Shown in pieces: positions 15,767-25,100 of a DNA stretch of 39,071 bases. The translations under genes and the position numbers were made by a program. The notes beneath the pieces were generated by a model. The model was not told where the DNA came from and searched no databases. It worked only from the letters and a program-made list of their open reading frames with translations. How positions within the stretch are numbered: the stretch's first letter is position 1; each line of letters starts with the position of its first letter. This DNA comes from Verrucomicrobium sp. BvORR106 (GTDB taxonomy: Bacteria > Verrucomicrobiota > Verrucomicrobiia > Verrucomicrobiales > Verrucomicrobiaceae), in contig NZ_BATR01000017.1 of NCBI RefSeq assembly GCF_000739655.1, positions 1 through 39,071 of the forward strand. The letters are read 5' to 3'.

Positions 15767-16432
15767 CTACTTTTTCCCGAAACCGAACCAGCCCTTTTTC
15801 TTCTTCTCTTCCGTACCCGGTTTGGCGTTGGAGTCCGCCTTCACCGAGGCGCGACCAGTCGGGTTCACCGTCATGATCTGCGGTGCGCCTGGGGTCTGGT
15901 TCACGGTGGTGGTGGCGGGCTCCGGCCCGGGCACCACGGTGGTGAAGTTCAGCGTCGCCGGCTTCATGTTGGGCGCGTTCACTGAGTAGTCGAACGCCTT
16001 GGGAGGGAGCGCCTTGCCCGAGGCGTCATACTGGCGGATCACCCGGCGGAAGACCTCGCTCCGCGTGTTCACACACCGCTCCTCGATGAGTCGGCCCAAA
16101 CTGTCGAAGTAGAACTCCACCCGGGCAATGAGGTTGCCTGCCCCGTCTTGGATGAGGCCCTGGAGAGGGTCGCCGCCCTCGTTCAGCAAAAACGTCTTGC
16201 GGGCGATGGCCACATTGCGGGAGTCATACGTCGTCTCCGTGAGCTGACGCCCAGTGAAATCCTTTACCGAATCCGTACGGGTGCCATCCTGGTGCAGCAC
16301 AGCCTTGGCATGCATGGAGGTATCCACGATCTGCTGGGCCTCTGCCCCTGCGGCGAGAGCGAACCAGACGCCAGCCACGCCCACGAGCAACGCGGGAAGT
16401 CTGGGGGCGAACGTACAAGGGCGGGAATTCAT
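15767..16432 (-). CDS. Secreted protein of unknown function with Lys-rich GWFGFGKK tail
   Basis: 221 residues, no family recognised. Residues 1-33 form a signal peptide (ALLVGVAGVWFALAAGAEAQ). The middle has repeated YD/RHS-like phrases of the form T-x-Y-D-S-R, D-G-A-G-N-L-I-A-R-V and YFDSLGRLIEERC, which suggests a small beta-repeat protein. A Pro/Thr-rich linker follows, and the protein ends in EEKKKKGWFGFGKK, a basic-aromatic tail. The ATG is preceded by CCGGAA. It follows fmt by about 100 bases and ends at a clear terminator, so it may be the last gene of that run or have its own promoter. Confidence 0.75.
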   Translation of the reverse strand: MNSRPCTFAPRLPALLVGVAGVWFALAAGAEAQQIVDTSMHAKAVLHQDGTRTDSVKDFTGRQLTETTYDSRNVAIARKTFLLNEGGDPLQGLIQDGAGNLIARVEFYFDSLGRLIEERCVNTRSEVFRRVIRQYDASGKALPPKAFDYSVNAPNMKPATLNFTTVVPGPEPATTTVNQTPGAPQIMTVNPTGRASVKADSNAKPGTEEKKKKGWFGFGKK

Positions 16433-16533
16433 TTCCGGCGGATGCTAGCGGAACGATCTGCCGAGGGCAAGGCTGGTATTTTGCAGGGAGCAGCAGTCAA
16501 CCTGCCTGCTCGGCAGCCCGGCGGGAGAAAAAC

Positions 16534-17478
16534 TCAGCTCAAGATGACGCCCTCCAGCGCCCCCTGTCCCCGGAGGAAATCCCTGGCTGGCATGGGCTTC
16601 CGCCCCTCCAGCTGAACGTCCAAGAGCTCCAGGGCGCCATCTCCACAGGACACGAACAACCGGCCCTGAGCGATCTGCAGAGCGCCTGGATCTGCGGCGG
16701 GTGAAGAGGCATCCGCGACCTGCGCCCGCAGCACTTTCAATTGCAGAAGCTTGTCTCCTACGGGCAGGCGCGAGAATGTTCCCGGCCAGGGCTGGTAGGC
16801 GCGGATGAGGCGCTCCAACTCTGCGGCTGGCCGCTGCCAGTCCAGATGCCCGTGCTCGCGTTCCAGCTTCTTGCAGTGGGTGGAGAGGTCGTTGTCCTGC
16901 GGGATCTTGGGAGCCGTCCCGGTCTCAATGAGGGCCAGCGCCTTGTCCAGGGATGAAGGAGCCAACTGAGCGAGGCGGTCATGCAGAGAGCCTCCGGTCT
17001 CTTCCGGGTTCAGAGGGAAACAGTCCTGCAAGAGGATGGGCCCGGTATCCAGACCTGCATCCATCCACATGATGGTGACGCCGCTCTCCGCGTCCCCTTC
17101 CCGGATGGCCGCCTGAATGGGCGAGGCCCCCCGATGTCGGGGCAGGATGGAGGCGTGAATGTTCAGACAGGCCAGCCGCGGCAGATCAAGCACCTGACGG
17201 GAAAGGATCTGCCCGTAGGCCACCACCACGAAGACATCCGCCTGATACTCCGCCAGTGCAGCCACATTCTCTGGAGTGCGTAGGCGCTGCGGTTGCAGGA
17301 CGGGAATGCCGGCCTCCAGCGCACGCACCTTTACCGCTGGCGGGGTGAGCACCTGCTTGCGCCCCACAGGCTTGTCAGGCTGGGTGACCACGGCCACCAC
17401 CTCATGGGAGGTGGCCGTGAGAAGATGTTCAAGCGAGGGCAGGCCGATATCGCCCGTGCCCAGAAAGACAATACGCAT
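16534..17478 (-). CDS. fmt: Methionyl-tRNA formyltransferase
   Basis: 314 residues, the usual length. The N-terminal formyltransferase domain starts MRIVFLGTGDIGLPSLEHLL and holds the catalytic Asn-His segment LNIHASILPRHRGASPIQAA and the Asp in TIMWMDAGLDTGPIL. The C-terminal tRNA-binding domain includes LDWQRPAAELERLIRAYQPW. It formylates Met-tRNAfMet for initiation, using 10-formyl-tetrahydrofolate. Usually paired with def; here it follows an NMP kinase by 24 bases. No Shine-Dalgarno is seen. Confidence 0.97.
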   Translation of the reverse strand: MRIVFLGTGDIGLPSLEHLLTATSHEVVAVVTQPDKPVGRKQVLTPPAVKVRALEAGIPVLQPQRLRTPENVAALAEYQADVFVVVAYGQILSRQVLDLPRLACLNIHASILPRHRGASPIQAAIREGDAESGVTIMWMDAGLDTGPILLQDCFPLNPEETGGSLHDRLAQLAPSSLDKALALIETGTAPKIPQDNDLSTHCKKLEREHGHLDWQRPAAELERLIRAYQPWPGTFSRLPVGDKLLQLKVLRAQVADASSPAADPGALQIAQGRLFVSCGDGALELLDVQLEGRKPMPARDFLRGQGALEGVILS

Positions 17479-17502
17479 GCAGCAGGTAAAAGACGGGACG
17501 AA

Positions 17503-18162
17503 CTAGACGCGGTGGCTCTGCATGACGGTCCAGGCATCCAGCTCCATGATGCGGCTCAGGATATGGTGCACCACCTTGGCAGGAGGCTGGCTGGCATCAA
17601 TATCGGTGACGATGTTGCGCCCCTCGTATTTGCCGGCGGAGTAGTATTCCAGGATCGGCTTGCTCTCCTCTTCATAGGTGCGGATGCGCTTCTGGATGAC
17701 CTCATCGCTGGCGTCATCGAAGCGGTTGTCCTTGAGCGCCCGCTTGCGCAGGCGGCGGGCCAGCTCTGCACGATCCGGGCAACTCAGGTGAAACACCTGC
17801 AGCACGTCGATGTCCTGCTCCATGAACTTGGCCTGCTCCACATTGCGCGGGATGCCATCCAGCACGAGGAAATCGATGTCCGGCTTGAATCGGTGGGTCT
17901 TGTCGTGGTCGTGGATGTTGGCCCGCCAGAGTTTGACGGTCGTTTCATCCGGGACCAGCTGCCCACGGCTGGAGTAGTTCACGAACTCCTGTCCGAGGGC
18001 CGTGCGGGTGTCGAGCGATCGGAAAACATCCCCGCAGGCCATATGATAAAATCGCGGGATCGTCCCCAAGACTTTTCCTTGGGTACCCTTACCACTGCCC
18101 GGCGCGCCGAACATCAGGAAGGTGCGGAATTTCTGGAATGGTTTCTCGATTTTCTCTGACAT
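17503..18162 (-). CDS. Adenylate-kinase-like nucleoside monophosphate kinase, short-LID form
   Basis: 219 residues. The P-loop FGAPGSGKGTQ (about residues 18-28) and the core element LVLDGIPRNVEQAKFM identify the adenylate kinase fold; DGIPRN replaces the usual DGFPR. The region expected to hold the long LID with zinc-binding cysteines is a short basic segment (ARRLRKRALKDNRFDDASDE), so this is a short-LID form. Extra N-terminal residues (MSEKIEKPFQKFR) and a C-terminal extension are present. It probably interconverts AMP, ATP and ADP or a related nucleotide. Because it differs from the standard bacterial enzyme, another canonical adk may exist elsewhere, so no gene symbol is given. It sits between the GT9 gene and fmt on the same strand. 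Confidence 0.85.
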   Translation of the reverse strand: MSEKIEKPFQKFRTFLMFGAPGSGKGTQGKVLGTIPRFYHMACGDVFRSLDTRTALGQEFVNYSSRGQLVPDETTVKLWRANIHDHDKTHRFKPDIDFLVLDGIPRNVEQAKFMEQDIDVLQVFHLSCPDRAELARRLRKRALKDNRFDDASDEVIQKRIRTYEEESKPILEYYSAGKYEGRNIVTDIDASQPPAKVVHHILSRIMELDAWTVMQSHRV

Positions 18163-18192
18163 GGAACAGAAACGTAGCAGCGGGTTCGATCC

Positions 18193-19152
18193 TCACAAGG
18201 TTGACGAATGAGTTTTCTGCGGTCCATCAGCCAGCAGCGTGGCCGATTCATCCCAGACGCGGGCGGTGCTCAGCTCGGACAAATCACCTGTCTCTTCCAG
18301 CAGAATTCTGACCCCGGCGTTCTTCGGCGCCCAGATCGCCGGGTCGGTGGGGCCGAACAGCAACAAGGACCGCAAGCCCACTGCGGCGGCGAGATGCCCG
18401 ATGCCGCTGTCGTGCCCCAGAAAGGCGGTGGAGGCAGCGAGACGGTGCCCCAACTCCGGCAACGGAAGCTGGTCCCAGTGCAGGAAATCGATCCCCTGCC
18501 AACCGCTCAAGATGGCGGCCGTGGTGCCCCGCTCCAGCTCGGCCTCCCCGGTAACGAGGGCGAGCCGCCACTGGGGGTAGCGGGAGACCAGTTCCCGCCC
18601 CGTGGCAATCCAACGGTCCAGCGGCCAATTCTTCTTCGTCGAGCCGCTGCCCGGGTGCATCGCCAGAATGGGGCGATCTTGCGGCACAGCCGCGCTGGCA
18701 GCGAGATCCAGCCGGGGAGCCGGGTCTTCCAGATACATGGCGAGCCGCTCCAGCGGACGGGCCAGCTGCTCTGCCGCGTGGCCTTCCCCCGGCACGACGC
18801 GATGCGAGGCCTCCAGAAAGGTCTTCACGCCGATGCGCTCCATGTTCCCCCGGAAGTAGCCGTCCGGATCGTACAAGTAGCTCACGACGAGGTTGAAACC
18901 GCGGAAGTACTCCAGCAGGGCCTCATCCAGTGGGACATTCGGCACGAAGAGCTTGGCCATGGAGCTGTGCTCCAGATGCCGGGTCGCCTCCGCCAGCCCA
19001 CCTGCCAGGGCAAGGTCGAGGATGGGCTTGTAACCCAGGATCTCCAACTGGATGCCGGGGATGCTCTCCCTCAGCAGCCGGATGGCGGGCAGCGTCAGGA
19101 TGAAGTCGCCGATGGCCCCTCCGCGGATGACGAGGACTCGGGGGGCGGCCAT
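18193..19152 (-). CDS. Glycosyltransferase family 9 (heptosyltransferase-like)
   Basis: 319 residues with the two Rossmann-like halves of GT9. The N-terminal landmark is RVLVIRGGAIGDFILTLPAI. The C-terminal half has LAMHPGSGSTKKNWPLDRW, LGHDSGIGHLAAAVG and LLFGPTDPAIWAP, which form the nucleotide-sugar site of ADP-heptose:LPS heptosyltransferases. It most likely adds a sugar to lipopolysaccharide core at the cytoplasmic face of the inner membrane. The donor cannot be fixed by sequence alone. It shares the strand and close spacing with the NMP kinase (30 bases) and the membrane protein upstream (62 bases), so co-transcription is likely. Confidence 0.9.
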   Translation of the reverse strand: MAAPRVLVIRGGAIGDFILTLPAIRLLRESIPGIQLEILGYKPILDLALAGGLAEATRHLEHSSMAKLFVPNVPLDEALLEYFRGFNLVVSYLYDPDGYFRGNMERIGVKTFLEASHRVVPGEGHAAEQLARPLERLAMYLEDPAPRLDLAASAAVPQDRPILAMHPGSGSTKKNWPLDRWIATGRELVSRYPQWRLALVTGEAELERGTTAAILSGWQGIDFLHWDQLPLPELGHRLAASTAFLGHDSGIGHLAAAVGLRSLLLFGPTDPAIWAPKNAGVRILLEETGDLSELSTARVWDESATLLADGPQKTHSSTL

Positions 19153-19214
19153 GGCAGCGGGCGGGCGTCCACCCCGCAGATCAGGGTGTTTGCCGCATCA
19201 GGTCGGGATCCAAA

Positions 19215-19811
19215 TCAGTAGTTCACCAAGGCCACTACCAGCAGCACAATGCCATAGGCCGCACCAGCCAGGGAGGCCAGCTTCCAGCGTCCTGCAGTTT
19301 TGGTCGCCCAAGTGACCCAGTCACGCATCAGGTAGGGCATGCCCACGAAGAACATGCCGACAATGATCCAGACATAGGCGAGGATCGGCAGGAGGAGACG
19401 GCTGATCTGCGGCTGAAGAAAGGCGGCATGCAATACTGGCGAAGCGGCCAGGAGCATGAGCGTGCCGAGAGCTCTTACGGCCAGAAACTCAGGCACATAC
19501 ATGATGACCAGCGCAAAGGTGACCGGCAGGATCATGAGCAGGTATCGCCGGAAGGTGAAGAACTCACCCATGTCCATGTAGGCGGCAAGGAACAGGGACC
19601 AGACCAGGCAGATGCCCAGAATGACGATGCCCCAGGTGCGATTGCGCGGGAAGCGGCGGGCGATGGCGATGGAGGCCTCAGCGTTCAACCACGCAAAGAG
19701 GTGGGACAACGCCAAGACCAGTCCCAAGACGATGCCGGTAGCCTTCAGCGACAGCCCCGAAAAGTCGGGGTTCTGATGGAAAATCCAATTGTAGAGCTCC
19801 TGAAGATTCAT
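19215..19811 (-). CDS. Multi-pass membrane protein of unknown function
   Basis: 198 residues. Five or six membrane helices are visible: about 23-45 (ATGIVLGLVLALSHLFAWL), 60-80 (WGIVILGICLVWSLFLAAYM), 88-108 (LLMILPVTFALVIMYVPEFL), 112-130, 140-160 (ILAYVWIIVGMFFVGMPYLM) and 178-196. No known domain is recognised. It lies 33 bases after miaB and before the GT9 gene, so it belongs to the same minus-strand run. It may be confined to Verrucomicrobia. The position suggests an envelope function, but that is only context. Confidence 0.78.
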   Translation of the reverse strand: MNLQELYNWIFHQNPDFSGLSLKATGIVLGLVLALSHLFAWLNAEASIAIARRFPRNRTWGIVILGICLVWSLFLAAYMDMGEFFTFRRYLLMILPVTFALVIMYVPEFLAVRALGTLMLLAASPVLHAAFLQPQISRLLLPILAYVWIIVGMFFVGMPYLMRDWVTWATKTAGRWKLASLAGAAYGIVLLVVALVNY

Positions 19812-19844
19812 GCGGGGCGTCGGTAAGGCAGAAAGCGGGGCGGT

Positions 19845-21212
19845 CTAGTTCGCCAGAACGGCTTCCCCGTAAAGGGTGAAGTTTACGAAATCGGTCACAT
19901 GAACGTCAAAGATCTGGCCGACAAGGCGGTCTGCCGGCCCCTCAAAGACCACGATCTTGTTCGTGCGGGTCCGCCCCGTGAGGCGGGAGGCGTCCGTCTT
20001 GCTCGGCCCCTCGCAAAGGATCTCGACCTTGGTCCCGACCAGCGGCTCATATGCGGCCTGGGCGTGAGTATTGACCAAGGCGAGGAGGTCCTGGTTGCGC
20101 TCCTCTTTCACCCGCTCAGAAAGCTGGAGGGATTCATCGATCTCCGCCGCCGGGGTGCCGCGACGTTTGCTGTAGCGGAAGATGAAGGCGTTCTCAAACT
20201 TCACCCGGTCACACAGGGCGCGCGTTTCTTGATACTGCTCCTCCGTTTCCCCGGGGAAGCCCACGATGATGTCCGTGCTCACGGCGATACCGGGCCGGGC
20301 AGCGCGGATGCGGGCCACCAGGTCCTCAAACTTGGCGGCCGTGTACGGGCGATGCATCTTCTTCAAGATGGCGTCCGAGCCACTCTGGAGGGGCAAGTGC
20401 ACATGCTCCGCCAGCTTTGGCAGGTAGGTGAAGGCGTTGATGAGGTCCGCCTTGTAACCAATGGGGTGCGGACTGGTGAAGCGGATGCGCTCGATGCCAG
20501 GCACCTCGTGCACGCCCTCAAGGAGCTGCACAAAGGGGCTTTTGCCGTCCTTCATGGGGAACTCGTGCCGCCCGTACAGGTTCACGATCTGACCCAGCAG
20601 GGTCACTTCCTTGATGCCCTGATCCGCGAGGCGACGCACCTCCTCCACGATCTCCGCGATGGGCCGGCCGCGCTCTCCACCCCGGGTGTAGGGCACAATG
20701 CAGAAGGTGCACTTCATGTTGCAACCCTGCATGATGCTCACGAAGGCGGAGGCCTGCTTCTCCTTCAGGATGTGATCGCGGATCGCGTTCTGGGAGGAAG
20801 TCTCCTCCTCCACGTCCACGATCGAGAATTTCTCATCGTCCATCTGGCGCTCTTCCTTGGCGCGGACGATCTGCTCCACGTACTCCACCACGCGGTGGTA
20901 CTTCTGGGTGCCCACCACGAGGTCCACCTTGGCCGTGGAGAGAAGCTCCCCGGCGCGGCTCTGGGCCATGCACCCCATGAAACCCGTCACCACATGGGTG
21001 CGCTGGCGGTGGATTTTCCGCAGCATGCCCATCTTCCCGATGGCCTTCTGCTCCGCCTGATCGCGCACAGAGCAGGTGTTGATGAGCACGACATCCGCCT
21101 CCGGCTCCTCCCGGGTCATGGTATAGCCACGCTCTAGGAACATCTGCGACACCTGCTCGGAGTCGCGCTCGTTCATCTGGCAGCCATAGGTCTTGATGTA
21201 AACTTTGGGCAT
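19845..21212 (-). CDS. miaB: tRNA-2-methylthio-N6-dimethylallyladenosine synthase
   Basis: 455 residues, matching the methylthiotransferase family. The N-terminal UPF0004 domain has its three cluster cysteines (YGCQMNERDSEQ at C11, NTCSVRDQAEQKAIGK, and GFMGCMAQS). The radical-SAM site is MQGCNMKCTFCIVPYTRGGE, and the C-terminus carries a TRAM domain (VGTKVEILCEGPSK ... GRTRTNKIVVFEGP). It adds the methylthio group to i6A37 in tRNAs reading UNN codons, using two iron-sulfur clusters and SAM. The sequence QMNERDSE and the TRTNK ending fit MiaB rather than RimO or MtaB. It appears to head the minus-strand run to fmt. Confidence 0.95.
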   Translation of the reverse strand: MPKVYIKTYGCQMNERDSEQVSQMFLERGYTMTREEPEADVVLINTCSVRDQAEQKAIGKMGMLRKIHRQRTHVVTGFMGCMAQSRAGELLSTAKVDLVVGTQKYHRVVEYVEQIVRAKEERQMDDEKFSIVDVEEETSSQNAIRDHILKEKQASAFVSIMQGCNMKCTFCIVPYTRGGERGRPIAEIVEEVRRLADQGIKEVTLLGQIVNLYGRHEFPMKDGKSPFVQLLEGVHEVPGIERIRFTSPHPIGYKADLINAFTYLPKLAEHVHLPLQSGSDAILKKMHRPYTAAKFEDLVARIRAARPGIAVSTDIIVGFPGETEEQYQETRALCDRVKFENAFIFRYSKRRGTPAAEIDESLQLSERVKEERNQDLLALVNTHAQAAYEPLVGTKVEILCEGPSKTDASRLTGRTRTNKIVVFEGPADRLVGQIFDVHVTDFVNFTLYGEAVLAN

Positions 21213-21341
21213 GGGGAATGGGGAGCCGGGAGGATACGCCCGGAGAAGTCGGGAGGCAAGTGGCGTGCGGGGGGGAGGGGAGCCGGTGCGTCAGTGGGCA
21301 GTGGGCAAAATTCGAACTTGGAGAGCCCGCGCTTCCAGCGT

Positions 21342-21383
21342 AGTGCCTTCTGCATCCTGCGGAAGGCTCAGGGACGGTATCAC
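21342..21383. repeat. Direct repeat copy 1 (GCATCCTGCGGAAGGCTCA family)
   Basis: This 42-base unit matches 21981-22022 at 37 positions in the same orientation; the shared core includes TGCATCCTGCGGAAGGCTCA. GCCTTC ... GAAGGC can pair within the copy. The copies flank the DUF3592-like gene. Confidence 0.8.
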
Positions 21384-21410
21384 CATCTGTGCTTTACCTG
21401 CCAATCGGCG

Positions 21411-21872
21411 CTACTCGTTCACTCGCTTGCGTACCGCCGCAAACGCCAAGAGAGCCGCGCCGATGCCAAGCCCCACCACGCCAGCCCACAGCGCAGCATT
21501 GCCATCTTTAGAGCCGTCGACCAAGATGGCATTCAGTGGATAAGAGCGTTGATAGCGGACTTGCACCTCCGGCTGAATGACCTTCTCCGCCTCGTTCATG
21601 TGCTTCGAGTAATAGACCTCATGGGTGTTGAAACTCCTCTGCCACACAGAACCCTCCGCGCGATAGGTGACCTCAAGGTGGTGGGATTCCCTTCGCCTGT
21701 GCTCGTTATGCACCCAACCCCGCAAAATAATTCCTGAAGTTGTGATGCCAGAGCGCTCAAGTTTCTGCTCCTTCCGCTTCATCATCAATCCTCCGACGGC
21801 AAAAACGAAGCCGATCATAAGAAAGATGATGCCGTTGGCTCTCGGCGACTCGAAGGGTGACCTGAGGGCCAT
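21411..21872 (-). CDS. DUF3592-like membrane protein
   Basis: 153 residues with the DUF3592 layout: an N-terminal helix (about 14-31, GIIFLMIGFVFAVGGLMM), a soluble beta-rich loop containing SGIILRGWVHNEHRRRESHH and the YYSKHMN and VRYQRSYPLNA phrases, and a second helix (about 126-146, AALWAGVVGLGIGAALLAFA). The short Arg-rich end faces the cytoplasm if the usual topology holds. Function is unknown for the family. It stands alone on the minus strand between two direct repeats; codon use seems less GC-biased than in miaB, which with the repeats hints at recent acquisition. Confidence 0.75.
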   Translation of the reverse strand: MALRSPFESPRANGIIFLMIGFVFAVGGLMMKRKEQKLERSGITTSGIILRGWVHNEHRRRESHHLEVTYRAEGSVWQRSFNTHEVYYSKHMNEAEKVIQPEVQVRYQRSYPLNAILVDGSKDGNAALWAGVVGLGIGAALLAFAAVRKRVNE

Positions 21873-21980
21873 GGAGAAAGCGGTTTTAGAAGAAGCCTCG
21901 CCTCAAGTCAAGATTGGGGGGATGACGCGACCTTCAACGGCTACGTATTCCGTGAGCACATCTCGTACGGCAACGCGCTG

Positions 21981-22022
21981 ACTGCCTCCTGCATCCTGCG
22001 GAAGGCTCAAGGTCGCTATCAC
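21981..22022. repeat. Direct repeat copy 2 (GCATCCTGCGGAAGGCTCA family)
   Basis: Second copy of the 42-base unit at 21342-21383, with five mismatches, about 110 bases upstream of the DUF3592-like start. Confidence 0.8.
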
Positions 22023-22077
22023 AAAAAGTGTCTTTTCCCACCCCCTGTCCGCAAATACCTCCCCCTCCCCTCAACAC

Positions 22078-22111
22078 AAAAAATGCCGGGCAGCGCGAAG
22101 CCGCCCGGCAT
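22078..22111 (-). terminator. Intrinsic terminator of the ThuA/dehydrogenase fusion gene
   Basis: On the minus strand ATGCCGGGC, loop of 11, GCCCGGCAT, followed by a T-run. The perfect 9 bp stem with T-tract lies about 50 bases after the stop at 22159. Confidence 0.92.
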
Positions 22112-22158
22112 GATCTTGATTGCTCAATCCTCGACTGAGGTTCGATACCTACACAAAC

Positions 22159-25100
22159 CTACTTCGCCGCCACCGGTGCCTTCAAGGAGGCCAGGTACTC
22201 CACGAGGTTCACCAGGTCTTCCTGGGAGAACATCGATTGGAGGCCTGAAGGCATCATGGTATTCGGCAGCTTCTTGCGCTCGGCGATCTGCTGCTTGTTG
22301 AAGGAGTTGGCCACACCGCCGGGAAGGGCCAGCACAAGTTCGTCATTGGTCTCGCTGCGCACGATGCCCATGGCGATGGTGCCGTTCTTCAGCGTGATCT
22401 GCCAAGTCTCGAAGCCCATGCTGACGCCCGCATTGGGATTGATGATGGACTCGTAGATCACTTCCTTGCCCAGCTTGGAGCCGATCTCGGTCAAGCCGGG
22501 ACCGAAGTCCGCCCCGATGTTGCCTGCACGATGGCAGAGGGTGCAGGTGCTCTCCGCCTTGGCGTAGATGGCCTTGCCCTTCTCCACGTCCCCTTTGATC
22601 TTCACCAGTTCCGCGATGGACGGCAGCGCCTTGCCACCGGCCGCAGTCGCAGCGGGGAAGGTCTTCGCCACACGATCGCTGATGCCGGGATACGCCACCA
22701 TACTCAGCGCAGTGCCGGCGTTGGCCTTCAGTTCCTCAGGGAACTTGCCGGCTTCCGCCAGCGCCAGCAGGGCTTCCGCACCAGCGGCACTCAGAGAGAG
22801 CGCCTTCACCGAGGCAGCCCGCACAGGAAGCTCGCGGGTGGCATTGGTCAGGATCTCGGAGAGGAGGCTAATCGCCCCTTTGTCACCGCTGCCGCCCAGA
22901 AGAGCCACCACCGCATCCGCCTTGGGTGAGGTCAGAGCATTCGTGAGCTGGGTGCGGCCCGCAGGCGACTTCAGAAGCAGCTTGATGGCTTCCACCGCCA
23001 GCGGGTTGTGAGGCTCGGCCAGAGCGGCCTGTAGCACTTCCGCATCTTTCCCTGACAGGCCAAAACCTTGGACCACTTCAATGTACTCCGGCGTGCCCTT
23101 GGCGGACTCCAGCACCTTGTCGAGCACGGACTTGACCTCCGGCTTGTCGCGGAAGCTGGACTTGCCCAGGCGGTTCAAGACCTCACCGGCCACCAGCTTG
23201 CGATCCGTGGAGGTGGAGACCACTTTCACCAGGGTGTTGCCTTTAACCTCGCTGTCCGGGAGGAAGTCCAGCGCACGCAGGTAGCGCGGAAGATCGGCGT
23301 CATTGGCCTGCTTGTTGGTGAGCAACCGGGCCAAGTAGTCCAGTGCGGCGGTGCTACGCACACGCCAGACGATGTCGCGACCGGCGGGCGTGTCCCACTT
23401 GTCTCCCACGGAGGCGAGCCAGGCGGAGAAGACGCGGTCTTCACGCCCCATGGAGCCGATGCCGAGGGCTTCGAGGTACCAGCGGTCTTTGCCATCGTGC
23501 TTGGCAGCCAAAGCCACCCAGCATTCTGCAAGGACATCGGGAGACTTCGCCTCTTTGCCCGCTTCCTTCACGGGTTCGATGATCGTACGCAAGGTCACGG
23601 CATACTCACGCAGCACCTGCTTGTCCGCCTCTTTCTTGATGCGGGGCAGCAGATACGCAGGGAGGTCTTTCAGACCGGCAGTCAGCGTGTTGGTGGCGCT
23701 GGCCAGGCGAAGCTCGCGTACTGCGGTCACCCGGATGTCAGCGTCCTTGTCTTCCAGCCCCTTGGCGAGCCAGTTCTCATACTGGCCGGGAAGGCGAAGC
23801 AGCAGATGGAAGGCCCGGGCGCGAATCACTGCGTCGTCCGATTTCCAGAGCTTCTGCAGCACGTCTTCCGCCTTGGCACCCAGGGCCTGCAGTTTCCCAT
23901 ACGCCACATAGCGGGTGCTGTTGTTCGGGGACTTCAAAGCCTCGGCACAACCCGCAGCGCTGCTGAAGTCCGGCTTGGCTGGGACCTGATACGCGTTGCC
24001 CTTCGGAGCCACGCGGTAGACCCGACCGCGGATCTTTTCCGCCACGTTGTCGCCCATGTTGTGTCCGCCCACACCCGGGTCATACCAGTCCGCCACAAAG
24101 AGGGAGCCATCGGGAGCGATGGCCACGTCCGCAGGGCGGTACCAGTTGTCGTCCGTGGTGAGGATGTCCACCATCTCGGCCGTGTAACCGGCACCGAGCT
24201 TCTTCACAGGATAGGCCCGCACCGTGCGGGGACCGGCGTCGCAGTGAATGAGCTGGTTTTCAAACGCCTTGCCCAGGAGTTTGCCCTCGTTGATGAGGAT
24301 GCCCGTAGGGGACCCGCCACCGGTTTGCAGCAGGTTCGGGATGGTGCCCGGGTCGTTCTGGTGCCAATGCATGAGGGGAACCTCGGTCTCGATGTTGGTT
24401 CGAGGAGAGCGCCAGCCCGCGCCGGTGATTTCATCCGTGTAGCCGTAGCTGCCGTAGTCCACGATGGCGTTGATGCGGACGCCCTTGTTGCCGTCGTCAT
24501 CGTTGTCGGACTGCCACATGCCGCCGAAGGAGTCCACGCACACCTCGTAGTTGTTGCGGAAGTTGTGGCCCAGCGTCTCCACGTTGGTGGCCTTGCCCGT
24601 GGCCAGATCGATGTCGCAGCGGAAGATCATGCCCTGACGGTAGGGCTTGCCCTGGTCGGAGATGTCGTTGCCCAGATTGTCCTTCACCCGGGAGCCGTCC
24701 GGCCACTTGAGCTCGCGCCCCTCGTTGCCGAAGTTGAAGTAGAACTTGCCATCGGGTCCGAAGACAATGGCGTGTGCGTTGTGATCATGGTCAAAGTTCC
24801 CGCCGACCATGAAGATCTTCTCGGCCTTCTCCGCCACGTCGTCGCCATCCGCGTCCGTCAGGAGCCAGATGTTGGGGGAGGCGCTCACAATGACCTTGGT
24901 GCCCTTGTCCTGGGGGAGCACGCAGATGCCCAAGGCGTTGGTGAGTTCGCGGCTCTGGTAGAAAGTCTTCTCGCCAGCCACGCCGTCGCCCTTCTGCTGG
25001 GTGAGGATGACCACGCGGTCCCCGGCTTCACGCAGAATGCCCCAGGGCTTCATGCTGGAGCGGTAGTTCACGGATTCCACGGCCCACACGCGGCCCTGAG

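Noticed and set aside
19899-21137. 412-codon open frame on the plus strand
   Set aside because: Antisense shadow of miaB, which has all expected cluster motifs.
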